This document shows, in pieces, positions 53,065 to 61,834 of a DNA stretch of 64,000 nucleotides; positions within the stretch are counted from its first letter, which is position 1; each line of letters begins with the position of its first letter. The notes below the pieces were generated by a model. It was not told the DNA's origin and ran no database searches. It was given only the letters and a program-made list of their open reading frames with translations. The translations under genes were made by a program, and so were the position numbers. This DNA comes from GCA-2730975 sp964576585 (GTDB taxonomy: Bacteria; Verrucomicrobiota; Verrucomicrobiia; Opitutales; Seribacteraceae). The stretch is from positions 10,333-74,332 of the forward strand of contig CAZNWO010000002.1 of the NCBI GenBank assembly GCA_964576585.1, given 5' to 3'.

Positions 53065-54051
53065 TTATATTTCCTTCCCTTCGCCTGTGGCTCGTTCAGG
53101 GCCTTGTCTTCTTCTCGTCGCTTGCATCAGTCCCTTGACGTAACCTGCAGCATAGAGTCTTCCTAGCATCTCATATCCAGGATGATCATTTGGTTCGCCC
53201 ACCAAAGAGGGAGCATGATCGATGCGTATCGTCCCTTCGTAGCCGATGTCGTGGTAAGCCCTCATGGCTTCGGGCATGTCGATGTCCCCGTTGTCGTGGA
53301 AACATTCTTGTAGTTTTTCCGCAGTACCCTTTACGTTGCGGAAGTGGGCGAAGACAATCTTGCCGTTTAGTTTGCGAATGGCTTCGGGAATATCTTCTCC
53401 CGCCGGAGCGAGCGAGCCTTGGCAGAAGCAGATTCCATTGCTTGGGCTATCTACCAGTTGAGTGACCTTCTGCAGGGCGGTCACGCTGTTGATTATTCTG
53501 TCCTGTCCCCTAAGGGATGGAAGGGGAGGATCGTCCGGATGCAACGCAAGCTTGATCCCCGCATCCTCAGCCAACGGGATTAGTTCCTCGAGAAATCCGG
53601 ACAAGTTTTTCCACAGTCTTTCGGCAGGCGTAGGTTCGGGTGGTTTCCCTTCCGCGTCAGTCACATTGTTGTCTACTTTCGCAAGATCAAAGGCAGTGAC
53701 CAGTGCATCCCCTCGCTCTCTGGTTTCACAACTGGTTCGTTGCCAATCTTCATCGGGCATCCAATTGTAGCATAGTACCTTCATTTCCGCCTCGGCCATA
53801 TTACGAATCAGATGCTTGAAGACTTCCAATTGTTCTTCTTGTCCGGGAAGCCCATGGACGAGCTTGAGGTGCGGGACCTTTCGCTCGATGTGCGTTAGCT
53901 TCATGCCGAAGGATTCCACCCTGCGTTTCGTTTCGAGCAATGCGTCCAGGTCTGTGCCCGGGTATTGGACGACAATTTCCTCGACTCCTACTTGGGCCGC
54001 AAGTTGAAGGTTCCTGTCGTTGAACGGATGAATCATCATTGAGAGTCTCAT
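53065..54051 (-). CDS. uxuA: Mannonate dehydratase-like TIM-barrel enzyme
   Basis: A 328-aa protein of the UxuA family, which dehydrates D-mannonate to 2-keto-3-deoxygluconate in glucuronate breakdown. Family segments in order are LALHPDDPPLPSLRGQDRI, GICFCQGSLAPAGEDI (metal-binding Cys), IVFAHFRNVKG (His), CFHDNGDIDMPEAMRAYHDI, IRIDHAPSLVGE (Asp/His) and YAAGYVKGLMQAT. It is shorter than E. coli UxuA (394 aa) by lacking an insertion, as in many non-enteric forms. An AGGAA Shine-Dalgarno precedes the ATG at 54051. No other hexuronate gene is next to it, so a related sugar acid may be the real substrate. Confidence 0.82.
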   Translation of the reverse strand: MRLSMMIHPFNDRNLQLAAQVGVEEIVVQYPGTDLDALLETKRRVESFGMKLTHIERKVPHLKLVHGLPGQEEQLEVFKHLIRNMAEAEMKVLCYNWMPDEDWQRTSCETRERGDALVTAFDLAKVDNNVTDAEGKPPEPTPAERLWKNLSGFLEELIPLAEDAGIKLALHPDDPPLPSLRGQDRIINSVTALQKVTQLVDSPSNGICFCQGSLAPAGEDIPEAIRKLNGKIVFAHFRNVKGTAEKLQECFHDNGDIDMPEAMRAYHDIGYEGTIRIDHAPSLVGEPNDHPGYEMLGRLYAAGYVKGLMQATRRRQGPERATGEGKEI

Positions 54052-54305
54052 GCTATTTCCTGTAATTCGGATTCATTGCCTTGGACAAGTTTAAACGTTC
54101 ATTCCCGCTACTCAGTAGGTTTTAGCTTTTCTTAATCGATCGTCGGCGAATCTTGTTTTTCAGCCGGCTTCGCTCGGGAGCCTCCGCCACTGTCTTTTCC
54201 CTTTGTGCAGGATTGTCTTTTCCCTCGAAAGTTGAGATAGTGTTTCTTGGTCTACATCACTGCTTGATTTAATCTCAAACCGATTGTTTTTGCCTTTCTC
54301 TATCA

Positions 54306-55100
54306 ATGAAGCGTCCCTTTTTTCAGGTCGATGCATTTGCCGATTCTCTCTTTTCCGGGAATCCGGCGGCTGTCTGTATCCTTGAATCTTGGCCGGGAAC
54401 CGAGGTTCTTCAAAGGTCGGCGCAGGAGAACAACCTTTCGGAGACGGCTTTCTTAATTCCATCTGGTCGCAGCAAATGGTCGATTAGGTGGTTTACCCCG
54501 AAGGTGGAAGTGGATCTTTGTGGGCATGCGACCTTGGCTGCCGCACACGTTCTTTTCGAGGAAATGGAAGAACCCGATGACGTTTTAAGTTTCGGCTCCC
54601 GTTCCGGCGAGCTTCAGGTTCTCCGCATGGAGCAAGGTGTTCTGGCCATGGACTTTCCATTGATTCAGACCTCGACGGCCTCGATGAGTTCCCTACTGGT
54701 CGAGGGTTTGGGAGGTTATCCCTCGGAGGTTCATGTTTCCTCAGATTGCCTGTGCCTATTTGATTCCGAAGAAATCGTGCGTGAACTTCAGCCGGACTTC
54801 AGGCTACTGGCACGATTGCCCTTTCGGGGAATTATCGCGACAGCTCGGGGTCGCAATGGGAAGGTTGACTTCGTCTCGCGTTTCTTCGCTCCCTCGGTTG
54901 GTGTGGACGAAGATCCCGTCACTGGTTCCGCCCACTGCATCCTTGCTCCCTTTTGGGCCAAGCGATTGGGAAAGCATTTGCTGGAAGCCAGACAGGTTTC
55001 TGCTCGCGGCGGAAACCTAACTTGCGTGGTTAGCGAAGATCGGGTGGAAATCCGTGGCAGGGCTGTCACCTACCTTAGGGGTGAGGTAGATCTCTGCTAG
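54306..55100 (+). CDS. PhzF-family isomerase/epimerase-like protein
   Basis: A 264-aa two-domain protein of the diaminopimelate-epimerase fold. It has FFQVDAFADSLFSGNPAAV at the start, the catalytic Glu in ENNLSETAFLI, DLCGHATLAAAHVL and VGVDEDPVTGSAHC. PhzF itself isomerises a phenazine precursor, but most members have no known substrate, and no phenazine gene is nearby. The 254-bp upstream region (54052-54305) holds its promoter and that of uxuA, with no other structure I can support. It converges on the anion transporter gene, 11 bp between stops. Confidence 0.85.
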   Translation: MKRPFFQVDAFADSLFSGNPAAVCILESWPGTEVLQRSAQENNLSETAFLIPSGRSKWSIRWFTPKVEVDLCGHATLAAAHVLFEEMEEPDDVLSFGSRSGELQVLRMEQGVLAMDFPLIQTSTASMSSLLVEGLGGYPSEVHVSSDCLCLFDSEEIVRELQPDFRLLARLPFRGIIATARGRNGKVDFVSRFFAPSVGVDEDPVTGSAHCILAPFWAKRLGKHLLEARQVSARGGNLTCVVSEDRVEIRGRAVTYLRGEVDLC

Positions 55101-55111
55101 TCGGCAGCGGC

Positions 55112-56572
55112 CTAGTTCCACCAACCGAGGAAATGCCACCAGGGCAAGCCCACGCCCAGCCATACGGCGAGGTGCAGCAGTGACACAAGAAAGCCTATCT
55201 TGAACCATTTGGCAGATTCCACGTAACCTAGGCCGAAATATATCACGACGGGTCCGGTGGAGTAGTTCGTCAGGCATCCGCAAAGGTTTGAGAAGTAGGC
55301 AAACAGGGCAACCGTCAGCATGGGAGGAGCTCCTGATCCCACAGCTACCAAGAAGAAGGCCGCGACCATTGCCTTGATGTGGCCGGTCAGCATAGAGAAG
55401 CAATACATGGAGTAAAAGTATACGAGGACGAGAAGCAGCAAGGATGTAAACCAATTCATATCGGCTACTTGAGTCTCAATCCCACTTGCAAACCACTCCA
55501 CAAAGCCGAGCTCGCGCAGGGCGTCGGCCATGGATATAAGGCCACCAAGCCAGAGGAGGGCGTCCCACGCACCTGCGTTTCCCATGATGTTTTTCCATTT
55601 TTCGGTTCCTGTGAGCAATAGCATGCCGACACCCGCCAAGGCCACGGTTGTGGTATGCAGCCCGTGAAGCGGCTTGCTTGCCCAGAGCCCGAGCATGAGT
55701 AGGAATACCCCCATCATCATCATCTCCTTGGTGGTCCATTTGCCCATGGCGTGGAGCTCTTCCTTGGCTTTCTTGCTTGCAAGTTCCGTTTTCCTGAGCT
55801 TCGGCGGGGCGATCTTCAGGAGGAAGAGCGGGATGACCAGAAAGGATACTAGGGCAGGGACTATGCTTCCTAGAAGCCAAGTCCCCCAATCGAAATCTAT
55901 TCCCGTTTCCTTTGCGATCAAGGGGTTTGCCGCCATTCCAGTGAGGAAGGTTGCCGCCGCAACGAGGTTTAGATGTGCTCCGCACAGGCAGAGGTATTCG
56001 CCCGCCAGTTCCGGCTTGTCGTCGCGACGTGAACCAAGGGCCATGGAAAGCGAGTTGACGATCGGGGCCATCACGCCCCCGCCCCTGGCAGTATTTGACG
56101 GGATCATTGTGCCAAGGATGAATTCCGCCCCGGCAATGGCATAGGCGAGGCCGAGAATGGTCTTCCCAAGCAAAGAGGCTAAGCCCAAGGCGATGCGCCT
56201 GCCAAGTCCGGAGCGAACCATGGCGCTGCCAAGGAGAAAGGCGGCCACGACCAGCCAAGTGGTGGTGTCGCCATATCCGCTGAGCGCTGCGCTGAGGGAT
56301 TCCTTGGAGGTCTCGCCGAGGACGTTGCCTGCGGCCAGTACGATAATTCCCAGCAATACGGAGGCGCCCATCGGCATGGGTTTCAGTAGAAGAGCCAGAA
56401 TGGTGGCGGCAAAAACGGCGAAGCACTGCCAGGCTTTCGTCTCCAAGCCTGTTGGCGTTGGCCAAACCCAAAGGATGGCACCGAGCGAGATGCAGACCGC
56501 AAGTGGAATCGGCCTGATCTTGTCGTTGGATTTAGGATCGTGTTCTTGTGCCAAGGTTTGAGACCTTGCCAA
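55112..56572 (-). CDS. DASS/SLC13-family dicarboxylate (anion) transporter
   Basis: A 486-aa inner-membrane protein with about twelve hydrophobic segments. It resembles the CitT / plastid 2-oxoglutarate-malate translocator group: LILGTMIPSNTARGGGVMAP-like FILGTMIPSNTARGGGVMAP carries the first SNT motif and LCGCLTNYSTGPVVIYFG the second. These bind sodium and the carboxylates of substrates such as malate, citrate or 2-oxoglutarate. Which one is used here cannot be read. It is a single gene with its own promoter in the 201-bp region shared with the divergent outer-membrane protein gene. Confidence 0.87.
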   Translation of the reverse strand: MARSQTLAQEHDPKSNDKIRPIPLAVCISLGAILWVWPTPTGLETKAWQCFAVFAATILALLLKPMPMGASVLLGIIVLAAGNVLGETSKESLSAALSGYGDTTTWLVVAAFLLGSAMVRSGLGRRIALGLASLLGKTILGLAYAIAGAEFILGTMIPSNTARGGGVMAPIVNSLSMALGSRRDDKPELAGEYLCLCGAHLNLVAAATFLTGMAANPLIAKETGIDFDWGTWLLGSIVPALVSFLVIPLFLLKIAPPKLRKTELASKKAKEELHAMGKWTTKEMMMMGVFLLMLGLWASKPLHGLHTTTVALAGVGMLLLTGTEKWKNIMGNAGAWDALLWLGGLISMADALRELGFVEWFASGIETQVADMNWFTSLLLLVLVYFYSMYCFSMLTGHIKAMVAAFFLVAVGSGAPPMLTVALFAYFSNLCGCLTNYSTGPVVIYFGLGYVESAKWFKIGFLVSLLHLAVWLGVGLPWWHFLGWWN

Positions 56573-56672
56573 AAGTAAGCTTCAGGGTCGAGCGCTCTTT
56601 GCGCCTTGGGACTTCCTCTCCTTTAAAAACCTTTTCGATATGGGTTTGCAGGTTGCAGGATTCTTTTCTTTC

Positions 56673-56698
56673 AGGCAAAAGCATCACTTCTTTTGCCT
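56673..56698. promoter_or_regulatory. Inverted repeat in a divergent promoter region
   Basis: AGGCAAAAG and CTTTTGCCT form a perfect 9-bp dyad with an 8-nt spacer. It lies about 100 bp upstream of the anion transporter and 75 bp upstream of the DUF5916 gene. The TTGCCT arm recurs in dyads at 10683 and 38008. Confidence 0.35.
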
Positions 56699-56773
56699 AC
56701 TAAGCAGATGTATCGTTTCAAAAACGCCTTCGCCGAAGTTTAACTTGGGCGCGACTAGTTGTATCACGGTTCC

Positions 56774-59002
56774 ATGTTTTTTTCTCGTCTTGTTGGTTGG
56801 CCGAGTGTTGCTCTAGCCCTTGTAGTTTCAGTGCCGGGGCAAGATGATCCGAAGTTGCCCGAGGAAACTTTGCGGATACAAACGGTGCGGATTGCTTCCG
56901 ATGAGGTCCCCGTTCTCGATGGATCATTGGACGACCCCGTTTGGGAAAAGGCTTTGCCCGAGCAAAACTTTAAGCAGGTCTTTCCAGGCGACGGAGTTGA
57001 ACCCAGTGAGAAAACGGAGGTGAGAATCCTCTACGATGATCGAAACCTGTACTTTGGCATTCGGTGCTTCGACTCGGAACCAGACAAGATCAATGCTCGG
57101 CAGATGATGAGGGATTTTTCGCATTCGGGGGACGACTACTTCATGATTCTGCTTGATGGCTTTCGAAACAATCGGGGCGGCTACATCTTTATCCTCAATC
57201 CTCTCGGCGCCATGCGCGACGGTCTTTTGAACCGAACTCGACGGGCGAGCTATGATTCAAGCTGGGATGGTGTTTGGGATGCACGGTGCAAGGTCGATGA
57301 ACTTGGCTGGACCATCGAGGTTGTCCTGCCTTTCAAGACCCTGTCCTTCGACCCGAGCCAAGATGCTTGGGGGGCAAACTTCTACCGCAGAGTGGCTCGA
57401 AAGAACGAGAGCATACGCTGGAATCATCCTGTGAGGGGAGAGAATATCTACAATATGAGGGATTTTGGCGAAATATCCGGACTCGATAACCTCGAAAGCT
57501 CCCGAGGATTCGAGCTTCGTCCTTACATCGCGTTAGGGCATGTTCATCGCGATGGCGAGGGTGGCTTCGATGAGCAAGCAGGCATCGATCTTGCCTACCG
57601 CTTCAACCCGAGGATTTCAGCCCAGTTTTCCTACAATATGGACTTTGCTGAGACCGAGGTCGATTCTCGCCGTATAAACCTGAGTCGATTTCCCATTCTT
57701 TTCCCCGAGAAGCGTGACTTTTTTCTCGAGAATGCTTCCATCTTCAGCTTCGGAGGAGTGCAGCTTTCGCCACTGGCCTTCCATTCGCGCAGAATCGGGT
57801 TAAACGATAACAGTCAAACCGTTGATATTCTAGGAGCGGCAAGAATTTCCGGTTCTCTGGACGGCGTCCAGTTTGGGTTGATCAACGCCCAGTTGGAGGA
57901 TCAGTCTGCCATCGGATCGAAGAACCTTTCCGTAGCTCGAGCAAACTTTGACGTTGGGGAAGAGTCTTCCTTTGGTGTGATTGCCACCAACGGGGAACCC
58001 AACTTGGCTGGTGACAGCTCTCTTGGTGGTTTGGATTACAGTTATCGGAACAGCGACTTTGCCATTGCTGGGTTGGACTTTCAGGCAAACTTTTACCTTA
58101 TGGGAATCGAGTCCGATGCGGTTTCCGGTAATCCCGCTGCGTTTGGTTCCAGCCTTACTGCAACGAACGACGACTGGTATGTCTACGGTGGCGCAGAGCA
58201 GGTTCAGGACGATTTTGATCCCGCTCTCGGCTATGTCCGTCAGGACAACATCCACGAGTACGACCTTTTCGTTCGCCGTCGCTTTAGGCCCGAGGCTTTC
58301 GACTTGCCTGTGTTCAACACAGTTGACCATGTGGACGTTGAACTTGAGGGAAATGTCGTAGTATCCCTAGAAGACTATGTCGATCGATGGACTTGGGAGC
58401 CCGGAATAGAGCTGCAGAACGAAGCGGGCGACGAGATCGAGCTCATCTTATTCGTTTATCGAGAGAACTTGGTAGACGTTTTCAGGGACAGTACGGAGAA
58501 GGCTTACACGATGAAGTACGGGAAGGGTGAAAACGAGTTCGTGGAAATACCCTTGGACGATTACAACTGGGTGCGTCCCGGTTTCTTCATCGACACATCC
58601 TCCCACCGGCCCTTGGCGATGCGTTTGGTCTACACCACGGGAAAGTATTACGATGGTAGCAGGGACTACTATAATGCTTCCTTTTCCTGGAAGCCGTCGC
58701 CCGCTCTCCTTGTCAGTCTTTATTCGACTTATGAAGAAATCGAACTAGGAGGAGGAACATTCGACACAAACGTTTCCGGCTCCACGGTGACCTTGGGATT
58801 CAGTCCTCGTTTGAACTACCTTCTCAACGCCCAATACGATACCTATTCTGATTCACTCGGGTTGAACCATCGTGTTCGTTGGATTCGCAAGCCCGGAGAC
58901 GAAATGTTTCTAGTGGTCAATCAAGAGGCTGACGTAAGGAATCACTGGAGACCAATTGCCACTGAGGCCAAAGTGAAGGCGGGCTGGACCTTCAGCTTTT
59001 AG
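56774..59002 (+). CDS. DUF5916 outer-membrane protein with N-terminal CBM9-like domain
   Basis: A 742-aa exported protein. The signal peptide is MFFSRLVGWPSVALALVVSV; the ATG at 56774 is chosen over an in-frame TTG five codons upstream. A carbohydrate-binding family 9-like domain follows (VLDGSLDDPVWEKALPEQN, KTEVRILYDDRNLYFGIRCF). The rest is a long beta-barrel domain of the DUF5916 type, with alternating hydrophobic strands and a terminal Phe (AGWTFSF) as outer-membrane barrels have. The combination is common in marine Bacteroidetes and Verrucomicrobia, role unknown. It converges on the PVC-type dehydrogenase-like gene. Confidence 0.82.
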   Translation: MFFSRLVGWPSVALALVVSVPGQDDPKLPEETLRIQTVRIASDEVPVLDGSLDDPVWEKALPEQNFKQVFPGDGVEPSEKTEVRILYDDRNLYFGIRCFDSEPDKINARQMMRDFSHSGDDYFMILLDGFRNNRGGYIFILNPLGAMRDGLLNRTRRASYDSSWDGVWDARCKVDELGWTIEVVLPFKTLSFDPSQDAWGANFYRRVARKNESIRWNHPVRGENIYNMRDFGEISGLDNLESSRGFELRPYIALGHVHRDGEGGFDEQAGIDLAYRFNPRISAQFSYNMDFAETEVDSRRINLSRFPILFPEKRDFFLENASIFSFGGVQLSPLAFHSRRIGLNDNSQTVDILGAARISGSLDGVQFGLINAQLEDQSAIGSKNLSVARANFDVGEESSFGVIATNGEPNLAGDSSLGGLDYSYRNSDFAIAGLDFQANFYLMGIESDAVSGNPAAFGSSLTATNDDWYVYGGAEQVQDDFDPALGYVRQDNIHEYDLFVRRRFRPEAFDLPVFNTVDHVDVELEGNVVVSLEDYVDRWTWEPGIELQNEAGDEIELILFVYRENLVDVFRDSTEKAYTMKYGKGENEFVEIPLDDYNWVRPGFFIDTSSHRPLAMRLVYTTGKYYDGSRDYYNASFSWKPSPALLVSLYSTYEEIELGGGTFDTNVSGSTVTLGFSPRLNYLLNAQYDTYSDSLGLNHRVRWIRKPGDEMFLVVNQEADVRNHWRPIATEAKVKAGWTFSF

Positions 59003-59034
59003 CTGCCAGATTTTTTTCGAAGGAGTCTCTGCAA

Positions 59035-60918
59035 TTATTTTGACGCAGCTCGGCGGGCAATGAATTGTCGCAAGGTGGAAATCTTCGTCTTGGAAGCAAG
59101 CTTTGCTCCTCGCACTCTGTCCTTTGCGACCAATGGCTCTATCCCGTACCAGTAGAGGAGAGGGAGGTTGTGGTCTCCTTCGTCTTCCTCGTGAGCGATC
59201 AGGTTCTCGGCGATTTGCCAACGTTGGTCCAGAGGAATGCGCTGGAGAGCGCTTGCAAGGTAGAGGCGAACAAACTTCGATGTTTCCGACTTCGCCATTT
59301 TCACCAGTTGATCGATGATCGGCTTGCTTGGGTTTTTGTCCTCCAGGGAACATTGGATGGCCCAACCTCGAATGGTTTCGTCCTTGTCCTGCATGAGCTT
59401 AATCTGAATCTCTTCCTCCAGTCCTCTCGATGCGTGCAAGGCGAGCATTGCGCGTAAGCGGTGGATGACTTTTTCTTTGTCGTTGAGGAAGCCTTTCCTC
59501 AACGATTCGACGGTGGCTTTGCCTTCTTTGGGGTTTTCGGATGCTCTTTCTTGCAGGATTCTCCGGGCTTGGTCGACGTACCAGTCGTTTTCATGCTTAA
59601 GGAGAGCCACGAGTTCCGAGTCGCTGAGCTTCAGCAAGTTCAAGCCCTTTACGGTCTTGCAGTTCTTGTGGGTGATTCTGTAAATCCTTCCCGTATCCTT
59701 TTGGTGGACGGTTCTGCCGCAAATGTCGGCGTCGTTCCAGTCGATCACCCAGATGCCTCCTTCGGGTCCCGTGTCCATGTTGAAGCCAAGGAAGTGTTTG
59801 TCGTGAGCCACCATGAAGTCTCCCCCGTGAGTTCCCTTGAATCCCGAACCATTGGGTTCGAGATTGTCCACGTATAGAAGGTGGTGGTGAATGTTTCCCA
59901 TGAACGCTTGTCCTCTGAATTCCTTTGGGAAGGCTCCACCCGTGTAAATTTGGCAACCGCCGTGGGCAAACCCTCCGCGCCTTTGGCGATTGTTTTTTTC
60001 AGAGAGCTTCCCGTTGACGAAAAAGTAAGCCCTGCCGTCCTCGTGCTTTCGACCACTGTAGTTCTGGTGGACGTGATCGGCGATTGTACGGATATCCTTG
60101 TAGACGTGAGGGTTGAAGTGACGTCCTCCCTGCCTGTGGTAGCGTCCACCCTGAATCATGTGCCAAAGGTGCGGAATTACGCAGGCGGTAATGAAAGCTT
60201 GGCCACGGTCATCGAAATCAAGACCCCAAGGGTTACTGGTTCCCCATGCGAAAACCTCGAACTTGTCCTTGGTCGGATGATAGCGCCAAACGCCCGCATT
60301 TATGCGTTGGCGCTCATTGTTGGGGGCTCCGGGTTTTCCCACGTTACTGTGGGTGAAGACTCCGTGGCAGCCGTACAGCCAACCGTCGGGCCCCCAGGTG
60401 AAACTGTTCAAGGTTTCATGACGATCCTGTCTTCCCCAGCCATCCAGAACGACCTTTGGTTCACCGTCGGGCTTGTCGTCGCCGTCTTTGTCGGGGATAA
60501 ACAGAAGGTTGGGAGGCGATCCTACCCAGACTCCGCCAAAGCCGACCTGTAGACCGGTAGGAAAACCCAATTTGTCGATGAAGAGCTTTTTCTTATCGAA
60601 GCGTCCGTCGCCGTCAACATCCTCAAGGATGATGATTCGTCCTTGTGGACCGCCTAAATCGGGGCGGAAGGAGTCGCTTGAGCGAGTCATGTAGTTCAGG
60701 TTTTCGCAAACCCAGACTCTGCCCCTGTGGTCGAAGCAAAAGGCGAAGGGTTGCACGACTGCAGGTTCGGCCGCGAATAAACTCACGGAAAACCCCTCGG
60801 GCAGGGTCATGCGGGCAACGGCTTGCTTGGGGGTGTAGGATGGTTTCTTCTGAGCAATTGCTGAAGAGGCAAGCAAAAGGAGAAGGCTGGCAGGAAGCAT
60901 TTTATTCATCTTTTTCAT
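59035..60918 (-). CDS. PVC-type membrane-bound dehydrogenase-domain protein with HEAT repeats, no heme domain
   Basis: A 627-aa exported protein with signal peptide (MLPASLLLLLASSAIAQ). The first ~430 residues are the beta-propeller typical of Planctomycetes and Verrucomicrobia (LPEGFSVSLFAAEPAVVQP, GRVWVCENLNYM, SFTWGPDGWLYGCHG, GGIWVIDWNDADICG). Asp-rich loops (LEDVDGDGRFDKKK, IPDKDGDDKPDGE) look like calcium sites. Helical HEAT-like repeats fill ~430-600. Most relatives continue into a cytochrome c domain with CxxCH; this one ends in RRAASK without it. Its substrate is unknown, although relatives are often placed in polysaccharide or glucose-type oxidation. Confidence 0.85.
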   Translation of the reverse strand: MKKMNKMLPASLLLLLASSAIAQKKPSYTPKQAVARMTLPEGFSVSLFAAEPAVVQPFAFCFDHRGRVWVCENLNYMTRSSDSFRPDLGGPQGRIIILEDVDGDGRFDKKKLFIDKLGFPTGLQVGFGGVWVGSPPNLLFIPDKDGDDKPDGEPKVVLDGWGRQDRHETLNSFTWGPDGWLYGCHGVFTHSNVGKPGAPNNERQRINAGVWRYHPTKDKFEVFAWGTSNPWGLDFDDRGQAFITACVIPHLWHMIQGGRYHRQGGRHFNPHVYKDIRTIADHVHQNYSGRKHEDGRAYFFVNGKLSEKNNRQRRGGFAHGGCQIYTGGAFPKEFRGQAFMGNIHHHLLYVDNLEPNGSGFKGTHGGDFMVAHDKHFLGFNMDTGPEGGIWVIDWNDADICGRTVHQKDTGRIYRITHKNCKTVKGLNLLKLSDSELVALLKHENDWYVDQARRILQERASENPKEGKATVESLRKGFLNDKEKVIHRLRAMLALHASRGLEEEIQIKLMQDKDETIRGWAIQCSLEDKNPSKPIIDQLVKMAKSETSKFVRLYLASALQRIPLDQRWQIAENLIAHEEDEGDHNLPLLYWYGIEPLVAKDRVRGAKLASKTKISTLRQFIARRAASK

Positions 60919-60990
60919 ATGGTATTAATCGTCTTTAGACATGCAGCATGAGTTACATCAAGCTCATAGCTCACCTGTTTCGTTCTTTGC

Positions 60991-61200
60991 CGCTCAAGAC
61001 CTTCTGTAACTTTAAGAACTTATTTAGTCTCCTGGCCAATGCCATNNNNNNNNNNNNNNNNNNNNNNNNNNNNNNNNNNNNNNNNNNNNNNNNNNNNNNN
61101 NNNNNNNNNNNNNNNNNNNNNNNNNNNNNNNNNNNNNNNNNNNNNCGCTCAAGACCTTCTGTAACTTTAAGAACTTATTTAGTCTCCTGGCCAATGCCAT
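60991..61200. other. Scaffold gap with identical 55-nt flanks
   Basis: One hundred Ns (61046-61145) lie between two identical 55-nt sequences, 60991-61045 and 61146-61200 (both begin CGCTCAAGACCTTCTG). That is what two contigs sharing a 55-nt k-mer end look like when a scaffolder fails to merge them. The true sequence is probably continuous and 155 nt shorter. No gene is visible between 60919 and 61174. Confidence 0.85.
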
Positions 61201-61801
61201 TGCTGAATACCGACCGCTTCAATATGCTTCCGTCCTCATTGTACTGAACGAAAATACCACTCCCTGCGGATGCGTTCGTTTCAGGGCATCGACTGCCGTC
61301 GGGTTTCCATGAATGGGCGGAAACCAGCAGTCCCCGCCGACAGACTTGAATCTTTGCCCTGTTCCCGTTCTCGTACCAACCGATCCACCGTCCATCCATT
61401 TCCCCGTCCTTGGTTTGCCCCCTGCCTTTCAGTTTCCCGTTTGAGTGCCACTCCAAGAAGGTTCCATTCATTACATCTCGATGATATTCTATTTCGCTCT
61501 GCTTTTTTCCATTTTTGTTCCATGTCGTCCAGATGCCTTGTCTCCGACCTTCATTCAGTTTCCCCAGTTCATGTAGCGAACCATTGTCGTCTTGTGCCTT
61601 GACCCATCCCGAAAACGGATTTTTCGTTTCCGGCACGCAAAGGATCAAAAATCCCTTCATTCTTTTGGCTTCCAGTTTTTCCATGTCCACCGCCTGAGCG
61701 ACTATTTTCTCGAGGACCTGCGGGTCGTCCAAGTTTGGAAACTCTTCAAGAGTTCCACCCTGACAACCTGCGAGCAGAAGAAAGGCAATGGAAAATCGCA
61801 T
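61175..61801 (-). CDS. MORN-repeat lipoprotein
   Basis: A 208-aa exported lipoprotein. MRFSIAFLLLAGCQGG is a lipoprotein signal peptide with a good lipobox (LAGC); the ATG at 61801 is chosen over a TTG three codons earlier. The mature part has three to four MORN-variant repeats of ~22 residues (ELGKLNEGRRQGIWTTWNKN, NGTFLEWHSNGKLKGRGQ, DGRWIGWYENGNRAKIQ), as in the YwqK-like group. Such repeats are protein or lipid contact surfaces; no function can be given. The stop codon lies inside the 55-nt duplicated gap flank, so the C-terminus is the same whichever way the gap is resolved. Confidence 0.8.
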   Translation of the reverse strand: MRFSIAFLLLAGCQGGTLEEFPNLDDPQVLEKIVAQAVDMEKLEAKRMKGFLILCVPETKNPFSGWVKAQDDNGSLHELGKLNEGRRQGIWTTWNKNGKKQSEIEYHRDVMNGTFLEWHSNGKLKGRGQTKDGEMDGRWIGWYENGNRAKIQVCRRGLLVSAHSWKPDGSRCPETNASAGSGIFVQYNEDGSILKRSVFSNGIGQETK

Positions 61802-61834
61802 GATCTTCAACCAGATCGCTCTCCCGGGCTACAG

